From Burkholderia sp. HI2500 (lineage in GTDB: Bacteria; Pseudomonadota; Gammaproteobacteria; Burkholderiales; Burkholderiaceae): 64,000 nucleotides of DNA. Both the position numbers and the translations under genes were made by a program. Below the pieces are notes generated by a model that was not told the DNA's origin, ran no database searches, and saw nothing but the letters and a program-made list of their open reading frames with translations. The DNA lies in NCBI RefSeq assembly GCF_002223055.1, contig NZ_NKFL01000007.1:248001-312000 (forward strand), read 5' to 3'. Shown here one piece after another: positions 51,087 through 61,256 of the stretch (position 1 is the first letter of the stretch; each line of letters begins with the position of its first letter).

Positions 51087-52205
51087 ATGCATTCCCGTTC
51101 CATGCCTCAAGCGGGCAGGCTGGTACTCTGCGCGCTCGTCTCGGCAACGCTGCTGTCGGCATGTCAGCCCTCCGCCGCGCCGGTTGCCGACGTACCGCGG
51201 CCCGTCAAGGTCGAAGTGGCCGGCGGTGCCGGCCAGGCGCATGCTGACACCTTCGTCGCGACGCTGCGCGCGCGCCAGCGCACCGACCTCGGCTTCGAGT
51301 CGTCGGGCCGCGTCGTCGCGATGCTGGTCGACGTGGGCGATCGCGTCCGGGCCGGGCAGGTGCTCGCACGCCTGGACGAGTCGCCGGCACGCTGGCGGCT
51401 CGACAAGGCGACGGCCGATCGTGCCGCCGCCGCCGCGACCCTGGCCGAGCGTCGTACCCACCTGCGTCAGCAGGAGGAACTCGCCCGCGACGGAATCATT
51501 TCCGCGCCCGCGTTGCAGGCCGCGCAGGCATCGCATCAGCAGGCCGCGAGCCAGCTGGGTGTCGCGGAGGCCGCGGTGGCGAGCGCCCGGCGCGACCTCG
51601 CGTTCACGCGCATCACGGCCCCGTTCGACGGCGAAATCGTGGCGCGTCAGGTCCAGCCGTTCGTGGATGTCGCCGCAGGCCAGAGCGTGCTGCAGATGGA
51701 GGCCGGCCGCGCGCTGGAAGCCGTCGTGATGCTGCCGGACACGATCGCCGCGACGCTGTCGCCCGGCGCCGAAGCCCACGCGGTCAGCGGCACGGATCGC
51801 GTGACGCTGACCATGGAACGGCTGTCCGGCCGGAGCGACAACGGCTCGCTGGTGCAAGCCATCTTCCGGGTCCAGGGTGCCCCTTCCGGGCTGCGCAGTG
51901 GTGGCGTGCTGTCCGTGGCGCTGCCGCGCGGTGAAGCGCATGACATCACGCTGCCGGCGACGGCCGTCATGGCCGGCACGGAAGCCGGACGAGGCAGCGT
52001 CTTCGTCATCGACGGCGCCAGCCAGACGCTGAAGCGCCGAGCGATCCGCACGGGCGGGCAACTGCTGCCGGATGGGCGGGTCGCCGTGACGCAAGGCCTG
52101 CGCGCCGGCGAGCAGGTCGTGGTCGCGGGGACCGCCGTCCTGAACGAGGGCCAGTCCGTCGTCACGTATCGGGCGCAGACCGTTCTGCAGGGAGCGCGCT
52201 CGTGA
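51087..52205 (+). CDS. RND efflux membrane fusion lipoprotein
   Basis: A 372-residue membrane fusion protein with lipobox LLSAC (Cys29). It has a biotinyl/lipoyl-like half (LGFESSGRVVAMLVDVGDRV), a coiled-coil hairpin (about 95-160), and the second half (ITAPFDGEIVARQVQPFVDV). It overlaps the pump gene by four bases (GTGA). Confidence 0.92.
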   Translation: MHSRSMPQAGRLVLCALVSATLLSACQPSAAPVADVPRPVKVEVAGGAGQAHADTFVATLRARQRTDLGFESSGRVVAMLVDVGDRVRAGQVLARLDESPARWRLDKATADRAAAAATLAERRTHLRQQEELARDGIISAPALQAAQASHQQAASQLGVAEAAVASARRDLAFTRITAPFDGEIVARQVQPFVDVAAGQSVLQMEAGRALEAVVMLPDTIAATLSPGAEAHAVSGTDRVTLTMERLSGRSDNGSLVQAIFRVQGAPSGLRSGGVLSVALPRGEAHDITLPATAVMAGTEAGRGSVFVIDGASQTLKRRAIRTGGQLLPDGRVAVTQGLRAGEQVVVAGTAVLNEGQSVVTYRAQTVLQGARS

Positions 52206-55200
52206 AGCTGACCCAGGGCGCACTCAATTCCAGCCGGCTCACCTTCTTTGTCGCGCTGCTGATTCTCGTGACCGGCGCGTTCACCTTCCTCACGTTCCCG
52301 TCCCAGGAAGAGCCTTCCACGACCGTTCGCGACGCGCTGGTATTCGTCGCGAACCCCGGCGTGCCGGCCGAGCGGATGGAGCAGCTCGTCGCCCGACCGG
52401 TGGAGGAGCGCCTGCGCCAATTGAACGAACTGAAGCACGTCACGAGCACCGTGCGTGACGGCAGCGTGATCCTCCAGGTTTCGTTCCGTGAAGACGTGCA
52501 TGCACTGATGCCGGTGTTGCAGCGCATGCGCGCCAAGGTCGACGAAGCGGTGCCGCTGTTCCCGGCCGGCACGCTGCCTCCGCAGATCGACGACGACTTC
52601 GGTCGCGTGGCGATCGCGTCCATCGCGGTGACCGCGCCGGGGTTTTCGATGAGCGAGATGCGCGAACCGCTGAAGCTGCTGCGCGAAGGGCTGTACCGCG
52701 TGCCCGGCGTGCAGGGCGTCAGCTTTCATGGGCTGCAGGAGGAGCGCGTCTATATCGAATTCGACCGCGCCAGAATGGCGGGGCTGCATTTGTCCGCCGC
52801 GTCGGTCATGCAACAGCTGCAGAAGCAGAACGTCGTGCAGTCCGGCGGCCGGCTCGTGCTGTCGGGCCTGAACAGCGCGGTCGTCAGCTCCGGCGAAATC
52901 CGCTCGCTGCAGGCGCTGCAGGATTTCACGCTCACCGTGCCGCCGGCCGGCGCGCGCGCGGAAGCCGCGCAGGGCACCGTGCGTCTGGGCGACATCGCCC
53001 AGGTGCAGGTTCGGCCCGTCGATCCGCCCGAGTCTGCGGCGATCTTCCGCGGCGAAGACGCGGTCGTCCTCGGCATCTCGATGCGCAAAGGCCAGAACGT
53101 GAAGGCGGTCGGCCAGGCGCTGCGCGCGCGTCTGGACGAATTGAAGCAGCAGTTGCCCGCCGGTTTTTCGCTCGACTACGTGACCTTCCAGGCGGACGTG
53201 GTCGAGCGGGAAATGGGCCGCATGAACCAGGTGATGATCGAGACGATCGTGATCGTGATGATCGTCGTCGTGCTGTTCCTCGGCTGGCGCGCCGGCGTCG
53301 TGGTGGGCGGCATCGTGCCCCTGACCATCCTGGCCACGCTGCTCGTGATGCGCTCGCTGGGCATCGAGCTGCACATCGTGTCGATGGCCGCGATCATCAT
53401 CGCGCTGGGCTTGCTGGTCGACAACGGCATCGTGATCGCGGAGGACGTCGAACGCCGCCTCGCCGCGGGCGAGGAGCGCCGTCACGCGTGCATCGAAGCA
53501 GGCCGTACGCTGGCGATCCCGTTGCTGACGTCATCGCTGGTCATCATCTTCGCGTTCTCGCCGTTCTTCTTCGGCGACACCGCCACCAACGAATACCTGC
53601 GCCCGCTCGTGGTCGTGCTCACGCTGTCGCTGCTCGGGTCGTGGCTGCTCTGTCTGACGGTGACGCCGCTGCTTTGCTATTTCTTCCTGAAATCCGGCCA
53701 TCACGGCGAAGGCGATGCGCACGAGCACGATGCCGACGCGACGGTCAAGCAAAGCCGCTTCTACGGTGCCTATGCGCGCCTGATTCGCCGCGTGCTCGAC
53801 CACAAGGGGCGGTTCCTGGTCGTGATGACTGCGTTGCTGGTCGGCGCGCTCGCGATCCTGGCCACGCGTCCGGCCGGGTTCCTGCCCGCTTCCGACCGGC
53901 CGCAGTTCCAGGTCGAGCTCGAGCTGCAGCCGGGGAGCGATGCGCGGCTCACGCGCGACGTGGTTCGCGACCTGAGCCGTTGGCTCGACGATCGCAAGCG
54001 CAATCCCGAGGTGACGACCAGCATCGGCTATGTCGCCGACGGCGGCCCGCGTGTCGTCCTGGTGCTCAATCCGCCGCTGCCTGCGTCGCATATCGGCTAC
54101 GTCACGGTCAGCGTCGCGAAGCCGCAGGATCTCGACGCCGTGATCGCACGAACCCAGGCGTGGATGACGCAACACCATCCCGAGGTGCGAACCGATGCGA
54201 AACGCTTCTCGCGCAGCGCCCACGACGCCGGCACGGTGGCGTATCGCGTGTCCGGTCCCGACGAAGCCGTGCTGCGCGAGATCGGCCGCAAGATCCAGGC
54301 AACGTTGCATACCCAGCCGGGCATCGTGCAGATTCACGACGACTGGGGGCCGCGCGTGCCGCGTGTCGACGTCGAGATCGACCAGAACAAGGCACGGCGT
54401 CTGGGTGTCAGCAGCGAGGACATCTCGACGGCGCTGGCCACGCGGTATACCGGCGTCAACGTGTCGGTGTTGCGAGACGGCGATACGCTGGTGCCGTTGG
54501 TCGTGCGCGGCGCGCAAGCCGAGCGCGCGCGGCCGGAAGATCTCGCCAATACGCTGATCCATCCGGCTGCGGGCGGCGCGCCGGTTCCGCTGTCCGCGGT
54601 TGCGACGGTCACGTTGAATACCGAGCCGTCGACGATTCGACGCCGCGACCTGATGCGCACGCTCACCGTGAAGGGCCGCAATACCCACGGCACCGCGCAG
54701 CAGGCGGTCGATCAGCTCGCGCCGGCCGTCGGCCGGATCGCGTTGCCGCCGGGGTACCGGATCGAGCTGGGCGCCGAAATCGAGGAGTCCGCCGAGGCCA
54801 ACGTGGCGCTCGGCGAGTATCTGCCGCACGCGGTGGTCGCGATGCTGGTGCTGTTCATCTGGCAGTTCGGCTCGTTCCGCAAGCTGCTGCTGATCGTCGG
54901 GATCATTCCGTTCGCGATGATCGGCGTCGGGCCCGCACTGATCATCGCCCGCGAACCGTTGGGCTTCATGGCGAACTTCGGCCTGCTGTCGCTGGCCGGG
55001 ATCATCGTCAACAACGCGGTGCTGCTGCTGGAGCGTATCGAGGTCGAGCTGGCGGCCGGCAAGTCGCGCCGCGAAGCGGTCGTCGCGGCGGCCGTGGCGC
55101 GCCTGCGGCCGATCGTGATGACCAAGCTGACCTGCATCGCCGGCCTGATTCCGCTGCTGCTGTTCGCCGGCACGCTGTGGACCGGCATGGCCGTCACCAT

Positions 55201-55342
55201 CATGGGCGGGCTGCTGCTCGGGACGTTGATTACGCTCGGCATGGTGCCGGTGCTGTATGAACTGCTGTTCAGCGACAGGCTGTCCGGCTGGAGCCGGAAG
55301 CTCTTCGGTTCCGGAGCCGTCGATGCGCCCGGGAAATGTTGA
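52202..55342 (+). CDS. RND multidrug efflux pump, inner-membrane permease
   Basis: A 1046-residue AcrB-type permease (GTG start). It has 12 membrane helices and two periplasmic loops; the proton-relay region shows GLLVDNGIVIAEDVERR, and the second half ends with NNAVLLLERIEVELAAGKSRREA. Length is normal for the family. A hairpin at 55364-55383 follows. Confidence 0.93.
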   Translation: MKLTQGALNSSRLTFFVALLILVTGAFTFLTFPSQEEPSTTVRDALVFVANPGVPAERMEQLVARPVEERLRQLNELKHVTSTVRDGSVILQVSFREDVHALMPVLQRMRAKVDEAVPLFPAGTLPPQIDDDFGRVAIASIAVTAPGFSMSEMREPLKLLREGLYRVPGVQGVSFHGLQEERVYIEFDRARMAGLHLSAASVMQQLQKQNVVQSGGRLVLSGLNSAVVSSGEIRSLQALQDFTLTVPPAGARAEAAQGTVRLGDIAQVQVRPVDPPESAAIFRGEDAVVLGISMRKGQNVKAVGQALRARLDELKQQLPAGFSLDYVTFQADVVEREMGRMNQVMIETIVIVMIVVVLFLGWRAGVVVGGIVPLTILATLLVMRSLGIELHIVSMAAIIIALGLLVDNGIVIAEDVERRLAAGEERRHACIEAGRTLAIPLLTSSLVIIFAFSPFFFGDTATNEYLRPLVVVLTLSLLGSWLLCLTVTPLLCYFFLKSGHHGEGDAHEHDADATVKQSRFYGAYARLIRRVLDHKGRFLVVMTALLVGALAILATRPAGFLPASDRPQFQVELELQPGSDARLTRDVVRDLSRWLDDRKRNPEVTTSIGYVADGGPRVVLVLNPPLPASHIGYVTVSVAKPQDLDAVIARTQAWMTQHHPEVRTDAKRFSRSAHDAGTVAYRVSGPDEAVLREIGRKIQATLHTQPGIVQIHDDWGPRVPRVDVEIDQNKARRLGVSSEDISTALATRYTGVNVSVLRDGDTLVPLVVRGAQAERARPEDLANTLIHPAAGGAPVPLSAVATVTLNTEPSTIRRRDLMRTLTVKGRNTHGTAQQAVDQLAPAVGRIALPPGYRIELGAEIEESAEANVALGEYLPHAVVAMLVLFIWQFGSFRKLLLIVGIIPFAMIGVGPALIIAREPLGFMANFGLLSLAGIIVNNAVLLLERIEVELAAGKSRREAVVAAAVARLRPIVMTKLTCIAGLIPLLLFAGTLWTGMAVTIMGGLLLGTLITLGMVPVLYELLFSDRLSGWSRKLFGSGAVDAPGKC

Positions 55343-55363
55343 AACGGGTCGCCCAGCCGTTTA

Positions 55364-55383
55364 GCGCCCGTCAATGCGGGCGC
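55364..55383 (+). terminator. Hairpin after the RND pump
   Basis: GCGCCCG-TCAATG-CGGGCGC, 7-base stem 22 bases after the stop codon, with no T-run. Confidence 0.45.
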
Positions 55384-55491
55384 ATTGGAAACCCGGGTGT
55401 GACCAACAGGACAAGGTCCTCCCGGTGTTTGCCGGCTGTTGATGAACGAGGTCGCGAGACCTGCCTCATTTTTTTGAATGGAGCGTCACGA

Positions 55492-55785
55492 ATGAACAAG
55501 ACGCTGCGGCCCGCAATTCGGTGGCACGTACTCGCTCTCGAATAGTACGAACCTTGCGAACAACCGCGCATATAGCGCCGGCGTGACGTATCAGTTTGAA
55601 GGCCTGAAGCGGGGTGCTGCCTGCTCGCAAGCGAACAACGCCGGTCTGTTCGCGGCGGGCGCAGTGAACCCGTCGGTCGATTCGATCAATGGCACTGCAT
55701 ACCGAATCCAGGGCCGCAGCCGCACGTATGGCATCGATAAATCCCGCGTCGCAGCCTCGTGCAACTACCAAGTTGCCGCAAGTTT
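55492..55785 (+). pseudogene. Remnant of a Burkholderia-type general porin
   Basis: MNKTL at 55492 is a typical porin start, but only a few codons follow before the frame jumps. From 55517 another frame reads FGGTYSLSNSTNLANNRAYS, then AGVTYQFEGLK, NNAGLFAAGAVNPSVDS, RIQGRSRTYGI and ASCNYQVAAS, all characteristic of a middle section of OpcP-like porins. The signal peptide, most barrel strands and the C-terminal Phe strand are gone. It abuts the acyl-CoA ligase promoter. Confidence 0.75.
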
Positions 55786-55819
55786 CCCCGTATGGTCAAA
55801 TGACCATATCAATTGACCA
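55771..55819 (+). promoter_or_regulatory. Operator of the shared regulon, acyl-CoA ligase promoter
   Basis: Perfect palindrome ATGGTCAAATGACCAT (55792-55807), then a second copy ATCAATTGACCA (55808-55819). AGTTGCCGC 21 bases upstream is in the same position as at 11261. It is about 300 bases before the gene start. Confidence 0.75.
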
Positions 55820-56103
55820 GTTTGGGTGTAGCCCCCTGACTCGGAAGTCGCGTTTCGGGGAGCAAGAATTTGCCTGCCAAGCAGGGGGCGATGGCGGTGA
55901 AACAAACAGGATGGTGGCCGTCGCCCGTCAACTGTCTGCCGACAACGTGATCCACGGCGCCGCCGACTGTCGGTCGACCACGCAGCCCTATCGTTGCGAC
56001 GCGCGATGCGTCTCGCGTGATTCGAGGCGCCCCGGCTTGTTCACGCGCGTGATGAGGGGATGGGCGTCGCGCACTTATTCAAATGGGACAGAGGAGATTG
56101 GGT

Positions 56104-57726
56104 ATGGAAAAGATCTGGCTTGATGCCTATCCGCCGGGGGTTCCGGCAGAGCTTGATTCCAGCGCGTATCGAAACATCACTGCATTGATCGAACAAAGCT
56201 TCAGCCGGTTTCACGCGAATCCGGCGTTTGCGTGCGATGGAAAGCAGATCACCTATGGTGAGCTCGACGTGATGTCCCGAGCACTGGCCGCGTGGCTGCA
56301 GTCACGCGGCCTCGAGCGGGGTGCGCGGGTCGCCATCATGATGCCGAATGTGTTGCAGTACCCGATCTCGATTTGTGCGGTGTTGCGCGCCGGCTACGTT
56401 GTCGTCAACGTCAACCCGCTCTATACGCCCCGCGAGCTGCAACACCAGCTGAATGACAGCGGCGCGGAGGCGATCGTCATTCTCGACGGCTGCACGGCAA
56501 CGCTGGATGCAATCCTTGCGCATACTCAGGTGAAGCATGTTCTGGTGGCCACGCAGGGCAACGTTTCCGGCGCGGAACGGAAGCCGAGCCCGTATGCGGC
56601 ATTTGACGACGCGATCGAGGAGGGGCGTCGGGGCACATTCGTACCGGCTTCCCAGTCGCCGGACGATGTCGCTTTTCTCCAATATACGGGCGGGACAACC
56701 GGGGTGTCGAAAGGCGCGACGCTGTTGCATCGGAACATCGTCGCGAATGTATTGCAGTCGGACGTCTGGTTCAACCCGGCGCGCGATTTGCGCCCTGACG
56801 TGACGCAGTTCATCACGGTGGCGGCACTTCCGCTCTATCACATCTTTGCGCTCAATGTTTGCTGCCTGTTGACGATTCACACGGGGGCGCTTTCCGTACT
56901 GGTGCCGAATCCGCGGGACATCGGGGGGATGATCAAGTCGCTCGCGGGATACAAGGTCACGAATTTTCCGGGTGTCAACACGCTCTTCAACGCGATGCTC
57001 CATCACCCCGACTTCTCGCGCCTCGATTTCTCCAATCTGCTGCTGGCCAGCGGTGGCGGGATGGCCACGCAGGAAGCCGTCGCCAGGCGCTGGAAGGAGA
57101 TGACCGGCGCGCCGATCATCGACGGATACGGGCTGTCCGAGACATCACCTTGCGTCGCGGTCAATCCCGTGACCGGGAGTGAGTTCAACGGCACCATCGG
57201 CCTGCCGTTGCCCTCCACGGAAGTGTCGATCCGGGACGACGACGGCAACGAATTGCCGCCCGGCGCAGCCGGAGAGCTGTGCATTCGTGGTCCGCAGGTG
57301 ATGGCGGGTTACTGGCAGCGGCCGGACGAGACCGCGAAGGTGATGACCGAGGACGGCTTCTTCAGGTCGGGTGACATTGCGTCGATCTCCGAGGCGGGCT
57401 TCGTGCGAATCGTCGACCGCAAGAAGGACATGATTCTCGTGTCCGGTTTCAACGTCTACCCGAACGAGATCGAAGACGTCGTCGCCAACCATCCCGGTGT
57501 ATTCGAGGTCGCGGCGATCGGCGTACCCGACGAGCATTCCGGAGAGGCCGTCAAGCTGTTCGTGGTCAGGAAGGATCCGGCGCTGACGTGCGAAGACCTG
57601 ATGGCGTTCTGTAAAGGCCAGCTGACCGGTTACAAGCGCCCGAAAAGCATCGAGTTTCGCGACAGCCTGCCAAAGAGCAACGTCGGGAAGATCCTTCGGC
57701 GCGAGTTGCGGGTGTCGAACAATTGA
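56104..57726 (+). CDS. Long-chain fatty-acid-CoA ligase-like AMP-forming synthetase
   Basis: A 540-residue ANL-family ligase close to FadD. ATG at 56104 follows GAGGAG. ATP/AMP motifs: YTGGTTGVSKGA, GYGLSETSPCV, and GFFRSGDIASI; the C-terminal Lys is in DSLPKSNVGKILRRELR. It activates a carboxylic acid to its CoA thioester, likely the acid left after ester cleavage and aldehyde oxidation. Controlled by the operator at 55792. Confidence 0.9.
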   Translation: MEKIWLDAYPPGVPAELDSSAYRNITALIEQSFSRFHANPAFACDGKQITYGELDVMSRALAAWLQSRGLERGARVAIMMPNVLQYPISICAVLRAGYVVVNVNPLYTPRELQHQLNDSGAEAIVILDGCTATLDAILAHTQVKHVLVATQGNVSGAERKPSPYAAFDDAIEEGRRGTFVPASQSPDDVAFLQYTGGTTGVSKGATLLHRNIVANVLQSDVWFNPARDLRPDVTQFITVAALPLYHIFALNVCCLLTIHTGALSVLVPNPRDIGGMIKSLAGYKVTNFPGVNTLFNAMLHHPDFSRLDFSNLLLASGGGMATQEAVARRWKEMTGAPIIDGYGLSETSPCVAVNPVTGSEFNGTIGLPLPSTEVSIRDDDGNELPPGAAGELCIRGPQVMAGYWQRPDETAKVMTEDGFFRSGDIASISEAGFVRIVDRKKDMILVSGFNVYPNEIEDVVANHPGVFEVAAIGVPDEHSGEAVKLFVVRKDPALTCEDLMAFCKGQLTGYKRPKSIEFRDSLPKSNVGKILRRELRVSNN

Positions 57727-57738
57727 CGTGGTGACCGA

Positions 57739-57772
57739 GGTGATGCCGGGAGATTGAGTGGCCGGCATCACC
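57739..57772. terminator. Hairpin between acyl-CoA ligase and thiolase genes
   Basis: GGTGATGCCGG and CCGGCATCACC, perfect 11-base arms with a 12-base loop, between convergent genes. Confidence 0.7.
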
Positions 57773-57955
57773 CGTCTCCTAACCGGCACGTGAATGGCAG
57801 CGCGGAAAAAGTCCGCCGCACGCCGGCGCCTGATGCGACGGCGCATCCGGCGCGCTGGCGACACAAGGTCCACTCAAGCATCCCCGGAAAGGCAGGCAGG
57901 GCCCGCATGAGCGGGGCTGCCGCCCCATTCGTGCCGCGGGTAAAGGCGCGTTCCG

Positions 57956-59140
57956 TCAGGCGACTTCGAACAAGCCGGCCGCACCCATGCCGCCCCCCAC
58001 GCACATCGCCACGACGACGTAGCGCGCGCCGCGTCGTTTGCCTTCGATCAGTGCGTGTCCGACCAGACGGGCGCCCGTCATCCCGTACGGATGGCCGATC
58101 GAAATGCTGCCGCCGTTGACGTTGTATCGGGCCGGATCGATTCCCAGCTTGTCGCGACAGTACAGCACCTGGCAGGCAAATGCCTCGTTGAGCTCCCACA
58201 GTCCGATGTCGTCGACTTTTAGGCCATGAAGCTTCAGGAGCTTGGGGATCGCGTAGATGGGGCCGATGCCCATTTCCTCGGGCGCATTGCCGACGACGGT
58301 CATGCCGCGATAGATGCCGAGGGGCGTCGCGCCGATCTGTTCGGCGGTCTTGCCGTTCATCAGGACGCAGGCGCTTGCACCGTCCGACAGCTGGCTTGCG
58401 TTCCCGGCGGTCACCACGCCACCGTCAACCACCGGTGCGAGCCCGGCAAGCGATTCGAGCGTCGTGCCGGGACGATTCCCCTCATCCTGCGTGAGCGTGA
58501 CCTCCCTCCGCCACGTTTCGCCGGTCGCCTTGTCGACGACCAGCATCTGTGTCGTGATCGGGACGATTTCGTTCGAGAAGCGGCCTTCCTTTTGTGCGGC
58601 GGCAGTGCGCAGCTGGGAATCGAGCGCGTACTGATCCTGCAACTCCCGAGCGATCCCGTACTTGCGGGAAACGAACTCGGCGGTCTCGAGCATCGGCATG
58701 TAGGCGGCGGGTTGCACGGCCAGCACGTTGGGATCCTGGTCGGCACGCGTCCACTCGAAGTAGCGCGTCTGTACCGCCGAGATGTTTTCCTGGCCGCCCG
58801 CGACCACCACCTGCATCCCGTCGCACATGATCTGTTTGGCGGCCGTGGCGATCGCCATCAGGCCCGATGCGCATTGGCGGTCAAGCGTTTGCGCGCCGAC
58901 CGAAGCAGGCAGCCCGGCCGCCAGCACACCTTGTCGGGCGACATTGTTGCCGGCGGTTCCCGCGTTGAGCACCGAACCGATGACGGCGTCCTCGATGCGA
59001 TCCGGTTCGATCCCGGCGCGCAGCACGGCATGCCGGATGGCGTGACCGAGCAGGGTGGGCGAGTGCGTGAGGTTGAACGCGCCGCGATAGGCCTTGCCGA
59101 TCGGCGTGCGCGCGGTGGAAACGATGACGGCATCAATCAT
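57956..59140 (-). CDS. Acetyl-CoA acyltransferase (thiolase)
   Basis: A 394-residue thiolase with catalytic Cys in [13 protein letters not shown], His in [10 protein letters not shown], and second Cys in CVGGGMGAA. The Pro-Tyr in GHPYG replaces the usual Pro-Leu-Gly. It cleaves 3-ketoacyl-CoA. It lies 54 bases downstream of the acyl-CoA dehydrogenase in one unit, with no enoyl-CoA hydratase or hydroxyacyl dehydrogenase beside it, so these must be supplied elsewhere. Confidence 0.9.
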   Translation of the reverse strand: MIDAVIVSTARTPIGKAYRGAFNLTHSPTLLGHAIRHAVLRAGIEPDRIEDAVIGSVLNAGTAGNNVARQGVLAAGLPASVGAQTLDRQCASGLMAIATAAKQIMCDGMQVVVAGGQENISAVQTRYFEWTRADQDPNVLAVQPAAYMPMLETAEFVSRKYGIARELQDQYALDSQLRTAAAQKEGRFSNEIVPITTQMLVVDKATGETWRREVTLTQDEGNRPGTTLESLAGLAPVVDGGVVTAGNASQLSDGASACVLMNGKTAEQIGATPLGIYRGMTVVGNAPEEMGIGPIYAIPKLLKLHGLKVDDIGLWELNEAFACQVLYCRDKLGIDPARYNVNGGSISIGHPYGMTGARLVGHALIEGKRRGARYVVVAMCVGGGMGAAGLFEVA

Positions 59141-59194
59141 ATGACATCCTCATGAATTAGACGGAAGCAACGAAATGGAGGCTGCGCGCACGGG

Positions 59195-61018
59195 TCAGAA
59201 CCAGTGCTCCGGCATCGTCAGGGGCGTGGTTTCCACGGGATTGAGCACCGCCAGCCATGCGGCCACCTTGGGCATTTCCCACCCGAAGAAGTAGTCGCAC
59301 GCGGCGAGCTTGCCGCGATGGAAGTCGCTCCCGGTGGGGCCGCTCTCGAGCGTGTTGGCCACGAGCGCCTGATCGAGCCAGAGCCAGCCGACGACGACAT
59401 GGCCAAATGCTTCGAGGTAGGCCGCCGCATTCGCCAGCTGGAGCTCCGGGTCGTCGAGCCGGTGCAGCGCGTGGGTGACGAGTCGGATGCGCTCCCACGC
59501 GCATTCGAGCGTGTCGGCATGGTCATGGAGCGAACGGATCGACCGAGCCTTGAATACCGTCGCGGCGATTTTCCGGTCGAGAGCATGCATCGCGGCGCCG
59601 CCGTTTGCACGCGTCTTTCGGCCCAGCAGGTCGAGCGCCTGGATACCGAATGTGCCTTCATGTATCGGGTTGAGCCGATTGTCGCGATAGAACTGCTCGA
59701 CGTTGTATTCGCGCGTGTAACCGTAGCCGCCATGCACCTGAATGGCGAGATCGTTGGCGACGAGGCCCCATTGGGACGACCAGCTCTTGACGACGGGCGT
59801 GAGCAGGTCGAGCAGGCCATGCGCGTCTTCGCGGGCGCCGGCGTCTTCTTGCGAATGGATATCGTCGCTCAGTCGAGCCGCATACAGGCACAACGCGAGT
59901 GCACCCGACACGTAGGCCTTTTGCGCGAGCAGCATGCGCCGGACGTCGGCATGACGGATGATGGGGGCCTGTCCCGAGGCGGGCGACCGGTCACCGCGTG
60001 TCCGGCCCTGCAGGCGCGTCTTCGCATAATCCAGCGAGTGAAGGTAGCCGGTATAGCCGATCGCGGCGGCGCCGAGGCCGACCGAGATACGCGCCTCGTT
60101 CATCATGTGGAACATGTAGGCCAGGCCTTTGCCGGGCTCGCCGACGATCTCCCCGATCGCGCCCGCTTCGCCTCCCGGACGGTAGCGACCCTCACCAAAG
60201 TTCAGCAGGCAATTGACCGTGCCGCGGTACCCCATCTTGTGATTGATGCCTGCGAGGACGACATCGTTTCGCTCGCCGGGCAGCCCGTCGGCGTTGATCA
60301 ACTTGCGCGGGACGGTGAAGAGCGATATCCCTTGAACGCCCGGAGGAAGCTGGCCGTTTTCATCGGGAATCTTGGCCAGTACCAGGTGGACGATGTTCTC
60401 GGCAATCTCGTGATCGCCACCGGAGATCCACATCTTGTTGCCGAACAGGCGGTAGCGGCCGTCCCGGCTTGGAACCGCGCGCGTGCGGATATCGGCAAGA
60501 CTCGACCCGGCTTGCGGCTCCGACAGGCACATCGTGCCAAAACATCGCCCTTCCGCCATGGCCTTGACGTAGTGCTCGACCCGGTCGCGCTCACCGTGGG
60601 CCATCAGCAAATTGGCGTTGGCGATCGTGAGAAAGGCGTAGCCCGCGGTTCCCGGATTGGCTGCCAGCAAATACGCCATGCCGGCCCGCTCCACGGTGCT
60701 GGGCAGGCTCATGCCGTTCCACTCGTTCGGGAACGACGCGCTGATCAGGCCGGCGGCCGCAAATGCACGCAATGCAACACCCACTTCCGGGTTGATGGTG
60801 ACGCGTTCTCCGTCGAATGCGGGTTCGTTGCTGTCGTTCTTCTTGTTATGCGGTTTGAAGAGATCCGTGGCAAGCGATTCGTACACATCCAGCACGGAGG
60901 TGTAGTCGAAGCGGTCCTGCCCGGCAAATCGTTGCCGACCGGTAAGCGATTCGACCTGCAGCCAGTCGAAAAGAATGAACTCCACGTCGCGACGGGAGAG
61001 GGTGAGTTCGCTAGTCAT
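59195..61018 (-). CDS. Acyl-CoA dehydrogenase with C-terminal extension
   Basis: A 607-residue acyl-CoA dehydrogenase of the longer class with a C-terminal domain (about 470-600). Motifs: CLSEPQAGSSLADIRTRA, MMNEARISVGLGAAAIGY, and GYTREYNVEQFYRDNR with IHEGTFGIQALDLLGRK carrying the catalytic Glu. The first step of beta-oxidation. Upstream lies one of the two duplicated promoter blocks with operator 61257. Confidence 0.9.
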   Translation of the reverse strand: MTSELTLSRRDVEFILFDWLQVESLTGRQRFAGQDRFDYTSVLDVYESLATDLFKPHNKKNDSNEPAFDGERVTINPEVGVALRAFAAAGLISASFPNEWNGMSLPSTVERAGMAYLLAANPGTAGYAFLTIANANLLMAHGERDRVEHYVKAMAEGRCFGTMCLSEPQAGSSLADIRTRAVPSRDGRYRLFGNKMWISGGDHEIAENIVHLVLAKIPDENGQLPPGVQGISLFTVPRKLINADGLPGERNDVVLAGINHKMGYRGTVNCLLNFGEGRYRPGGEAGAIGEIVGEPGKGLAYMFHMMNEARISVGLGAAAIGYTGYLHSLDYAKTRLQGRTRGDRSPASGQAPIIRHADVRRMLLAQKAYVSGALALCLYAARLSDDIHSQEDAGAREDAHGLLDLLTPVVKSWSSQWGLVANDLAIQVHGGYGYTREYNVEQFYRDNRLNPIHEGTFGIQALDLLGRKTRANGGAAMHALDRKIAATVFKARSIRSLHDHADTLECAWERIRLVTHALHRLDDPELQLANAAAYLEAFGHVVVGWLWLDQALVANTLESGPTGSDFHRGKLAACDYFFGWEMPKVAAWLAVLNPVETTPLTMPEHWF

Positions 61019-61256
61019 GGAATCGAATGAGTGAGTGTCGGGGGTCTTGGCGCGATTTCGACTGTCTTCAATAAATTCTGGAATGCGAAATTATGGGTTT
61101 GAAGCGATCGCGCTCGGAAACACTGAAGGACATCATGGGGTGATCGGCGTCGTCCACTCCGCCACGACATCGGGGGGATCGGTCGTGCATATCCGGAGGC
61201 GGTATGCATGGAGCGATTCGCGTGGTTTACAGTGGGACGGCATGTCCATATCAATG

